A DNA stretch of 64,000 nt, from NCBI RefSeq assembly GCF_029223485.1, contig NZ_JARHTP010000007.1:372001-436000 (forward strand), written 5' to 3'. A program made the translations under genes and the position numbers. Below are positions 16,142 to 23,426 of the stretch, piece after piece (position 1 is the first letter of the stretch; every line of letters starts with the position of its first letter). This DNA is from Streptomyces coacervatus. GTDB taxonomy: Bacteria; Actinomycetota; Actinomycetes; Streptomycetales; Streptomycetaceae. The notes under the pieces are model-generated. The model worked only from the letters and a program-made list of their open reading frames with translations, had not been told where the DNA came from and made no database searches.

Positions 16142-17207
16142 GCCCGTTCGACAGTCCCGTATACGCGGGCTTCGGCGCGTAACTCTCGTTGTACGGCAGT
16201 GCAGCCCCGTAACCGCTGAAGGTGCCCGGCACCCACGAGTACTTGTCCGTGATGCCCCACACCGTGACACCGGCGCAGCGCGCCACGCCCAGGCAGTTCT
16301 CGCTCGCCGTCTTGTAGTCGGCGGACTGCTGGGCCAGTTCGGCGGCGGAGGCCGGCAGCGGGATGCGGATGTCGAGCTCCGTGACGGACACCTCAAGACC
16401 CAGGTCGGAGAAGCGCTTCAGGTTCGCCTTCATCGACGAGGGCACCCCGCCCACGACGAAGTGCGACTGGAAGCCGATGCCGTTCAACGGAACGCCGTCC
16501 GCGAGGAGTTGCTTCGCGAGCGAGTACAGGGAGTCGCTCTTCGCGTTGTCCGCCTCGATGTTGTAGTCGTTGATGTAGAGCTTGGCGGCGGGGTCGGCCG
16601 CGTGGGCCCAGCGCAGCGCGTTCGCGATGTAGCCCGTGCCGAGTTTGGTCTGCCACAGCGAACTGCGCATCGAACCGTCCTCGTTGAACGCCTCGTTGAT
16701 CACGTCCCAGGCGTACACCTTGCCCTTGTAGCGGCCGACCTCGGTGTCGATGTGGCTCTTGAGGATCGAACTCAGCTCGGAGACCGAGAAGTTGCCGTTC
16801 CTGAGCCAGGAGGGCAGCTGCGAGTACCAGGCCAGCGTGTGGCCCCGTACCCCCTGGTGATGCGCCTGGGCATGCGCCACCAGACGGTCCGCGGCGGCCC
16901 AGTTGAAGCTGCCCCGGGTCGGCTCCACCGCGTCCCACTTCATCGCGTTCTCCGCCGTCACCGAGTTGAACTCCCGGTCCAGGACGGTCGTGTACGACGA
17001 GTCGGAGGTCAGCGGGGTGTCGCCGACCGCCGCACCGATCTTCACACCGCGGCCGTCGGCGTACCCGCGCAGGGTGGTCGCGGCCGAGGCGTCCGGGGTG
17101 AGCTGGGGGAGGGCGACGGCCGCGGCGGTGATCAGCGCGCCCGCGGCGGCGAGCGGCAGGGGGCGGAAGACGCGACGGCGGCGGTGGGTCCGGGGGGTGT
17201 CCGGCAC
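16125..17207 (-). CDS. secreted GH10 endo-1,4-beta-xylanase
   Basis: 360 residues: signal peptide with RRRR and a hydrophobic core to about ASAAT (residue 43), then one GH10 domain and no binding module. The acid/base is the Glu in YAWDVINEAFNEDG and the nucleophile the Glu in EVSVTELDIRIP; substrate residues ENAMKWDAVEP, RGHTLAWYSQLP and WGITDKYSW are all present. It cuts the xylan main chain outside the cell. The start is GTG with AGGAG at proper distance. It is divergent from the MFS gene. Confidence 0.92.
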   Translation of the reverse strand: MPDTPRTHRRRRVFRPLPLAAAGALITAAAVALPQLTPDASAATTLRGYADGRGVKIGAAVGDTPLTSDSSYTTVLDREFNSVTAENAMKWDAVEPTRGSFNWAAADRLVAHAQAHHQGVRGHTLAWYSQLPSWLRNGNFSVSELSSILKSHIDTEVGRYKGKVYAWDVINEAFNEDGSMRSSLWQTKLGTGYIANALRWAHAADPAAKLYINDYNIEADNAKSDSLYSLAKQLLADGVPLNGIGFQSHFVVGGVPSSMKANLKRFSDLGLEVSVTELDIRIPLPASAAELAQQSADYKTASENCLGVARCAGVTVWGITDKYSWVPGTFSGYGAALPYNESYAPKPAYTGLSNGLNPNA

Positions 17208-17308
17208 GGCTGCTCCTGGTGCAGGGGGAGGTGTGAGGTGCGTGGTTATCTCAGTCGCCAGTTGCCGCCGGGGGTCATAAGGTTGCCGGGGATTCGGGGG
17301 AGGTACAC

Positions 17309-18562
17309 GTGTCGCAAGGAGCGCAGAAGGACGGCAGCCGAGCTCAGGACGTCACTCCCGGCACCGGCCAACCCCTTTGGCGGCAACGGGACTTCGGCAT
17401 TTTCTGGACCGCCCAGACCCTCTCCGTCCTCGGTGACTCCTTCGCCCTGATCGCCCTGCCCTTGCTGGTCCTCCAGGCCACCGGATCGGTCGCCCGCATG
17501 GGCCAGCTGACGGCGGTAGGCGGAAGTGCCGCGGTCCTTGCGGCGGTGTTCGCCGGGGTCGTGGTGGACCGTGCCGACCGCCGCAGACTCCTCATCGCCT
17601 GCGACCTCGTACGGATGGTGCTGTACGGACTGATCCCCGTCGTGTGGCTGTTCGGGCCGCAGCTCTGGCTGCTGTACGCGGTGCTGCCGCTGTGCGAGGC
17701 CGTCGGTACGTTCTTCGCCGTCGGCTACGTCACCGTCGTACGCAGCCTGGTGAGCAGCGACCGGCTGACGGAGGCCAACGGCCGCCTGAACGCCACGGCC
17801 GCCGCGGCCGGAGTGCTGGGACCGCTGGGCGCGGGACTCGTCGCCTCCTGGACCGGGCCGGCCGCCGCCATCGGCGTGGACGCGGCCAGCTTCGGGGTCT
17901 CGGCTGCCTGCATGCTCCTCGTACGCTTCCGCGCCCGCCCCGCCGACGACCGCCCGCCCCGGCGCACCGGCCTGTGGCGGGACCTGCGTACCGGGGTGTC
18001 CTTCCTCTACGGCCACCCCGTCCTGCGGTCCCTCACCGCCCTTCTCTTCGTCTTCAGTTTCCTCACCTTCGGCCTGACCGACCTGGTCATCTACCACCTC
18101 AAGCACGACCTCGGCCACGACGACGGCACGGTCGGCACCGTCATGGCGTGCGGCGCGCTCGGCACGATCACCGGCTCGCTGCTGGTCGCCCGGATTCGGC
18201 GCCGGCTCGGTTTCGGGTGGACCTGGACGGGGGCGGTCGCGGTGTGCGGGCCGGCCCTCGTCGGCCTGGGCTGGGCGCGGGACATCCGCGTGGTGGCCGT
18301 CCTGGGCGCCGTCTTCCTGGCCTGCGTCGCCATCGCGGGCACCTGCTCCATGTCCCTGCGCCAGGAGGTCACTCCCGAGCCCCTGCTCGGCCGCGTCACG
18401 TCCGCGTTCTGGACCCTCCACTACTCGGCAGCCCCCGTCGGCGCCACTGTCCTCACCTGGGTGGCCGAACGGCACGGCACCGGACCGGCGGCCCTCGCCG
18501 CGGGCTGCTGTTGCGCCGGGATCGCGGCCGTCGCCCTGTTCACGCCGGTCAGGGGCGCCTGA
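17309..18562 (+). CDS. MFS transporter (drug-exporter type)
   Basis: 417 residues with about 12 transmembrane helices. The loop 2-3 motif GVVVDRADRRRLLIACDL is the MFS signature A. The protein resembles the MFS_3/enterobactin-exporter group with an unusually short N-terminus before FWTAQTLSVLGDSFALIALP. The GTG start follows GGGGGAGG. The next gene encodes an aminoglycoside-phosphotransferase-like kinase 47 bases downstream, so the pair may form a small resistance or export unit; the substrate is unknown. Confidence 0.85.
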   Translation: MSQGAQKDGSRAQDVTPGTGQPLWRQRDFGIFWTAQTLSVLGDSFALIALPLLVLQATGSVARMGQLTAVGGSAAVLAAVFAGVVVDRADRRRLLIACDLVRMVLYGLIPVVWLFGPQLWLLYAVLPLCEAVGTFFAVGYVTVVRSLVSSDRLTEANGRLNATAAAAGVLGPLGAGLVASWTGPAAAIGVDAASFGVSAACMLLVRFRARPADDRPPRRTGLWRDLRTGVSFLYGHPVLRSLTALLFVFSFLTFGLTDLVIYHLKHDLGHDDGTVGTVMACGALGTITGSLLVARIRRRLGFGWTWTGAVAVCGPALVGLGWARDIRVVAVLGAVFLACVAIAGTCSMSLRQEVTPEPLLGRVTSAFWTLHYSAAPVGATVLTWVAERHGTGPAALAAGCCCAGIAAVALFTPVRGA

Positions 18563-18609
18563 CACGGACACCGGACCCGTCGAATCACAGGCAGGAGAGG
18601 GACATCCCC

Positions 18610-19593
18610 ATGCGCAACGCGGTCGATCATCTGGTCGAGGTGTACGGACTCGGCTCCGGTCCGTGGACGATGACTTCCGTCACGCGCGGTGCGCTGGGGC
18701 AGATCTGGAAGCTGTCGGGGCAGAGCTCGACATGGGCCGTCAAGGAGATGCTCTTCGGCTGTGACGAGCACCAGGTCCAACGGGAGGCCGCATTGCGGGA
18801 CGCCTCGGAGCGACTCGGCATCGCCTCCCCGAAGCTCATCGCGAACCGCGACGGCGCCCATGTCTCCTGGCTTCCGCCCAGGTTGGGCGGATCCTCCGTG
18901 AAGCTCTACGAATGGGTTGACGGGACCGAGGCCGACCCTGCCCGGCCGGAGATCCTCAGCTGGGTCGGCCGTACGCTCGCGCTGCTGCATGTGGCCGGAG
19001 AAGGCGCGAGCGAGGCGCCGGGCTCCTGGTACGAGACCTGCCCTCGGGAGGCCGACTGGGCAGAACTGCACCACAGGACGGACGCGGCCGGCCTGCCGTG
19101 GTCGGACGCACTGGCCCGCTTCGCCGCCGGCCCGGCCGGGGAACTGGCGCGGTTGGTGACCGCGGCCGACCGGAACGCACTGGTGACGTCTCATCTCGAT
19201 GTCCAGCCGCAGAACGTGCTGTTGGGCCCCGAAGGCCCGGTCCTGATCGACTGGGACAACGCGGGACCCATGGCACCGGAGCGCGAGCTGGCATGGATCG
19301 TGTTCGTGTGGTCGGGACGAAACCGCTTGAATGCGGATTCCGCGCGGCGAGTCGTCCGCGCCTATGTGGCGGCCGGCGGCCCCGGGAGGATCCGGGACCC
19401 GGGTGCGTTCTCGACGCTCGTCGCGACGAGCCTGAACTACATCCAGGTACAGGCCGAAGCGGCGGTGGACCCGGCGAAGACAGTGGAGCAGCGAGAGTTC
19501 GGGGAGACAGAGGTCGCCAAGTCCCTGCGCAATCTGCCGGAGCCGGCCACGCTCTCCCGGCTGATCAAGGAACTCGGACCCGAGTGGCCCTGA
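18610..19593 (+). CDS. phosphotransferase, APH/choline-kinase-like
   Basis: 327 residues. The kinase-like fold shows the ATP-binding Lys in STWAVKEML, the catalytic loop HLDVQPQNVLL (Asp at the usual HxDxxxxN place) and the metal motif VLIDWDNAGP (normally DWD/DFD). Members phosphorylate aminoglycosides, macrolides, choline, homoserine or other small molecules. AGGAGAGGG precedes the ATG at 18610. Co-transcription with the MFS gene suggests antibiotic self-protection or resistance, but the substrate cannot be read. Confidence 0.8.
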   Translation: MRNAVDHLVEVYGLGSGPWTMTSVTRGALGQIWKLSGQSSTWAVKEMLFGCDEHQVQREAALRDASERLGIASPKLIANRDGAHVSWLPPRLGGSSVKLYEWVDGTEADPARPEILSWVGRTLALLHVAGEGASEAPGSWYETCPREADWAELHHRTDAAGLPWSDALARFAAGPAGELARLVTAADRNALVTSHLDVQPQNVLLGPEGPVLIDWDNAGPMAPERELAWIVFVWSGRNRLNADSARRVVRAYVAAGGPGRIRDPGAFSTLVATSLNYIQVQAEAAVDPAKTVEQREFGETEVAKSLRNLPEPATLSRLIKELGPEWP

Positions 19594-19614
19594 GGCCCGC
19601 CGCGGCTCATCCGT

Positions 19615-20415
19615 TCATCCGTTCACCCCCGTGTAGTGGTTCAAGCTCCAGCGCCACAGCAGCCGCGCCCCTAGGTACGCGAGCACGCCGAGCAGTGGTG
19701 AGGCGGCCGCCAGCCAGTACGGGACACCCGTGTCATGGCCGTGCCCGGTGAGCACCGCGGCCGGGAAGTAGGCGACGAACGCGAGCGGGAGGCCGAAGGT
19801 GAGGAAGCCGCCCACTGCCCGGGGCAGCACGTTCAGCGGGTAGCTGCCGAAGGTGCCGAGCAGCTCCTCCAGCCAGCGGCCCCAGTAGTCGGCGGCCGGG
19901 AAGCGGAGCGAGGCGCAGGCGACCGCCGTGAACAGGGCGGCCTCCAGGAGCATGCCGCCGATCAGGCAGGTGATGAGGTACGTGATCCGTCCCGCGGTCC
20001 AGTCGAGATGACTGCGGGACAGGGCGCCCGCCATCAGTCCGGCGGCCACCGTGAGGTCGCCGATGGCGTTGGTGGGGAAGTACTGCAGCTGCACCTGTCG
20101 GTGGACCGGCATGGGCCGCAGCAGACAGATGTCGATGCGCCCTTCCTGGATGAACCGGCCGAGGCCGTGCATCCGGCCCAGGACCAGCACGAACAGCCCG
20201 TGCGCCAGCATCCGCGTCGCGGGGATGAGCAGCACGTCCGAGCTGTCCCAGCCGCCCATCCCGGTGAACCGGGTCAGCAGCACGGTCGCGAACACGATCA
20301 CCGACACCTGCCAGATCGCGCCGATCGCGACCATCAGCAGGAACTCCGTGCGGTACTCCAGTTGGGAGCGGAAGTTGAGGCGCGTGATGCGCCAGGCGAT
20401 CCGGACGGCATGCAC
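19615..20415 (-). CDS. ABC-2 type exporter membrane subunit (DUF990-like)
   Basis: 266 residues with six transmembrane helices; typical ABC-2 features are FRSQLEYRTEFLLMVAIGAIWQ, the GRFIQEGRIDICLLRPMPV loop and the C-terminal WRWSLNHYTGVNG end. It pairs with the membrane subunit at 20421 and the ATPase at 21226. GTG at 20415 is chosen because GGGAGG stands nine bases before it. It is the last gene of the eight-gene run. The substrate is unknown. Confidence 0.85.
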   Translation of the reverse strand: MHAVRIAWRITRLNFRSQLEYRTEFLLMVAIGAIWQVSVIVFATVLLTRFTGMGGWDSSDVLLIPATRMLAHGLFVLVLGRMHGLGRFIQEGRIDICLLRPMPVHRQVQLQYFPTNAIGDLTVAAGLMAGALSRSHLDWTAGRITYLITCLIGGMLLEAALFTAVACASLRFPAADYWGRWLEELLGTFGSYPLNVLPRAVGGFLTFGLPLAFVAYFPAAVLTGHGHDTGVPYWLAAASPLLGVLAYLGARLLWRWSLNHYTGVNG

Positions 20416-20420
20416 GGGCC

Positions 20421-21224
20421 TCAGCCTCCCTGGGAGATCACACGGCGGGCAGCCCGCCGCCACAGGAACCGGGTGAACAGGTGGAGCAGCACGACCCAGC
20501 CGGCCTGGATGGCCAACTGCCCGCCCGCATCCGACAGTTGGATCCGACCCACGTAGAGGGACAGCGGCACGTTGAGCGTCGCCTGGAAGGGCAGAAAGGT
20601 GCTCAGGGTGCGGAACCACTCGGGGAAGAACCACAGCGGGGCGTACACCCCGGACATCAGGTTCTGCGCGAAGATCAGGATCAGCATGGCCGCGCTGTTG
20701 CGCACGGTCCAGAAGCACATCTGGTCCAGCAGGAGCATGACGTGGTACAGCACCAGCTGGCCGAGCAGCAGACTGACCACGAACACCCCGGCCACCGCGG
20801 CAGATCCGGGCGGCTCGATCACCCCGGCCACGAGACACACCAGGTATCCGGCGAGCGCCCACGCGGCCCCGTAGACCTGCTCGCCGAGGGCCCGCAGCGC
20901 GTGGTAGCGGGCGGGCGGCAGCGGCCGTAGATACCAGTAGACGATGGTGCCGAAGTGCATGTGCTGCAGGACGGTGTCCCGGCCCGCGTACTGGTCCAAC
21001 TCCCGTAGCCGGGACGCCAGTACGGCCAGCACGGCGTACGAGATGGCCTGGTCGCGGCTCATGCCGGCCGTGGCGCCGGTGTGCGCGTACAGGCCGCTCC
21101 ACAGGGACGCGACCAGGACCACCTGCACGGTCAGCCGGACCAGGACGGCCGTCATCCGGGGCGGTGCGTGCAACTCGCCCAGCGGGGTGACGCGGGCGGT
21201 GCGCCACGCGTGCAGGACCGCCAT
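20421..21224 (-). CDS. ABC-2 type exporter membrane subunit
   Basis: 267 residues, six transmembrane helices. The LRELDQYAGRDTVLQHMHFGTIVYWYLRPLPPARYHALRA loop and the NLMSGVYAPLWFFPEWF segment match the second permease of DUF990-type exporters. Its ATG lies one base after the ATPase stop (TGACATG), so translation is coupled. It acts in the cytoplasmic membrane as half of the exporter channel. Confidence 0.85.
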   Translation of the reverse strand: MAVLHAWRTARVTPLGELHAPPRMTAVLVRLTVQVVLVASLWSGLYAHTGATAGMSRDQAISYAVLAVLASRLRELDQYAGRDTVLQHMHFGTIVYWYLRPLPPARYHALRALGEQVYGAAWALAGYLVCLVAGVIEPPGSAAVAGVFVVSLLLGQLVLYHVMLLLDQMCFWTVRNSAAMLILIFAQNLMSGVYAPLWFFPEWFRTLSTFLPFQATLNVPLSLYVGRIQLSDAGGQLAIQAGWVVLLHLFTRFLWRRAARRVISQGG

Positions 21225-21225
21225 G

Positions 21226-22233
21226 TCAGACCCCTTCCGCGGCCGGCCCCGCGTGCGCGTAGGCGACCCGCATCACGTCCTCCAGGTCCGCCTCGTCGAT
21301 GGCGATGCCCGTCACCTCGTACCGCTCTATGACCGCCTTGAGCGCCTGGTGGACCGTGGGAGCCTCGGATCCGTCCGGCCCGAACACCACCTGCGGGCCG
21401 TCCTGCCGCAGCAGCGCGATGCCCGGCGGCGGCACGACGTCGGTGTGCCCGTCGGCGAGTGTCGCCCGCACCTGCCAGGTCGAGCCGAACTTGCGGCGGA
21501 TCTCGTCGAGGGTGCCGTCCAGTACCAGCCGCCCGTGGTTGATGAGCACGACCCGCTCGGCGAGCCGCTCGACCTCGGTCATGTCGTGCGTGGTCAACAG
21601 GACGGTACGGCCACGCTGTTCGACCTGATGCCTCAGGAATTCCCGCACCTGCTCCTTGACCACCACGTCCATGCCGATGGTCGGCTCGTCGAGGAAGACG
21701 ACCGGTGGGTCGTGCAGGAGAGCGGCGGCGAGGTCGCAGCGCACGCGCTGGCCGAGGGAGAGGTGGCGGACGCGGGTGTCCCAGAAGGCGGACAGTTCGA
21801 GGATGTCGTCGAACTCCCGCAGACGGGCGGCGTGTTCGGCCTTCGGCACGTCGTAGATGTCCCGCAGGATCGCGAACGACTCCTTGACCGGCAGGTCCCA
21901 CCACAGCTGGGTGCGCTGCCCGAACACGGCGCCGATGTTACGGGCGTTGCGCTCCCGCTCCTCGTACGGCACCACGCCCGCGACCCGGGCCTCGCCGGAG
22001 GTGGGCGTGAGGATGCCGGTGAGCATCTTGATGGTGGTGGACTTGCCGGCGCCGTTCGGGCCCAGCAGGGCGAGCAGCTCGCCCGGTGCCACGTCGAAGC
22101 TGATGTCGGAGACGGCGTGCTTGACGGCCCGCTCCGGGTTGACGAGCGATCTGAGCGCGCCGGCGAAACCCGGGCGGCGCACGGTGGTGTGGAAGGAGCG
22201 GGAGAGGGAGCGGACCTCGATACTGCCGATCAC
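21226..22233 (-). CDS. ABC transporter ATPase of the exporter
   Basis: 335 residues. Walker A LLGPNGAGKST, Q-loop VFGQRTQLWWDLP, signature LSLGQRVR, Walker B PVVFLDEPTIGMD and switch His in TTHDM are present. The 90-residue C-terminal extension is typical of NatA-like and daunorubicin-type exporters. GTG at 22233 is the start with GGAGG eight bases upstream, and its GTGA overlaps the stop of the MFS gene. Attachment to a sugar-uptake operon is unusual. Confidence 0.88.
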   Translation of the reverse strand: MIGSIEVRSLSRSFHTTVRRPGFAGALRSLVNPERAVKHAVSDISFDVAPGELLALLGPNGAGKSTTIKMLTGILTPTSGEARVAGVVPYEERERNARNIGAVFGQRTQLWWDLPVKESFAILRDIYDVPKAEHAARLREFDDILELSAFWDTRVRHLSLGQRVRCDLAAALLHDPPVVFLDEPTIGMDVVVKEQVREFLRHQVEQRGRTVLLTTHDMTEVERLAERVVLINHGRLVLDGTLDEIRRKFGSTWQVRATLADGHTDVVPPPGIALLRQDGPQVVFGPDGSEAPTVHQALKAVIERYEVTGIAIDEADLEDVMRVAYAHAGPAAEGV

Positions 22234-23426
22234 TCGATGAACCTCCGGGTGAGTTGGATCAGCCAGACGGTCGCCGCGAGCGAGGCGGCGGAGAGCGCGG
22301 TCAGCAACCAGGGGACGGCGTGGATGCCCGAGGCCTCGATGCCCACCCCCAGCAGCGGGGGAGCCGCCACTCCGCCGATCATCGACGCGGCGATGACCCA
22401 GGCACCGGCGCGCCTCGCCTGGGGAAGGGCCCTGTTCAGCCAGGGCAGTCCGGTCGGGAAGACCGGTGCGATGAACAACCCAACACCGGCGTACGCCACC
22501 GGCGCCACTCCTTTTACACGTGCCAGCAGCAGGCATACGGTCATGCCGGCCGCACAGATCGTGAGGATGCGCTCGGGGGAGTACCTCAGTGTGATCGGTA
22601 CGACGAGGAAGCGGCCTGCCGTCATCATCAGCCAGTACACCGAGGTCGCCGACGCGGCCACGGTCGCGCTGTAGCCGACGGTCTCCAGGTGGGTGGGTTC
22701 CCAGCCGCCCACGCCCGCCTCGACGCCGACGTTCAGGATGTAGAGGGCGAGGAAGCCGATGAGGATGTGGGGGAGGCGGCCGCCCGGCGATCCGGTTTGC
22801 TTGTCCGACGGCTCATCAGCGCTTGTACGTGCTGGCTCAACGGCCCTTGTACGTACGCCATTTGAACCCAGCGGGACCAGCACCGCCGCCAGCGCGGCAC
22901 ACGCGCCGAAGGCGTACGCGTACTCGTCCGGGCCCAGCCAGGCCACCACCGCCGGGCCGAGCACCGCCCCGATGCCGAAGTGTGCATTGAGCACGTTCAG
23001 CATGGCCGTGGAACGGTCGCCGAAGCCCGCCGCGAACAACTGGTTGAGGCCGTAGTCGATACCGCCGAAGCCGAGGCCGCCGAGGAAGGCGGCGGCGAGG
23101 GCGAGGGGCCAGTCCGGGGCGAGCGCGAAGCACGCGGCGCCGAGCGCCATCAGGCCGTAACTCGCCGCCAGCAGCGCCCTGTTGCTGATCCGGGAGTGGA
23201 CGGCGTTGAACGCGAGGACGCCCGCGACGCCGCCCGAGAAGTGCAGGCTCAGACCGAGTCCGGCGCCGGACGGGGACAGGCCGAACTCCGTGCGCAGGCC
23301 CGGGATCGCGGGGCCGTACAGCGCCTGGAGCATGCCGATGAGGACGAAGCCGACGCAGGACGCGACCGCGGCCGGCCGACTGAAGAGCCGGCCGGCCGCA
23401 GGGGACCGTATGTCCGTGTCCGTCAA
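22230..23426 (-). CDS. MFS sugar-transporter-like protein
   Basis: 398 residues, 12 transmembrane helices. LGLSLHFSGGVAGVLAFNAV and GGLGFGGIDYGLNQLFAAGFGDRST are typical of the FucP/NarK-like MFS group that includes sugar porters. TTG at 23426 is the start; TTGA overlaps the beta-galactosidase stop. The position between beta-galactosidase and the ABC exporter suggests sugar uptake or sugar efflux; the direction is not visible. Confidence 0.75.
   Translation of the reverse strand: MTDTDIRSPAAGRLFSRPAAVASCVGFVLIGMLQALYGPAIPGLRTEFGLSPSGAGLGLSLHFSGGVAGVLAFNAVHSRISNRALLAASYGLMALGAACFALAPDWPLALAAAFLGGLGFGGIDYGLNQLFAAGFGDRSTAMLNVLNAHFGIGAVLGPAVVAWLGPDEYAYAFGACAALAAVLVPLGSNGVRTRAVEPARTSADEPSDKQTGSPGGRLPHILIGFLALYILNVGVEAGVGGWEPTHLETVGYSATVAASATSVYWLMMTAGRFLVVPITLRYSPERILTICAAGMTVCLLLARVKGVAPVAYAGVGLFIAPVFPTGLPWLNRALPQARRAGAWVIAASMIGGVAAPPLLGVGIEASGIHAVPWLLTALSAASLAATVWLIQLTRRFIE

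Noticed and set aside
17309..19593. MFS plus phosphotransferase as an antibiotic biosynthesis cluster
   Set aside because: Only two genes and no biosynthetic enzymes nearby; a resistance pair is the most that can be said.
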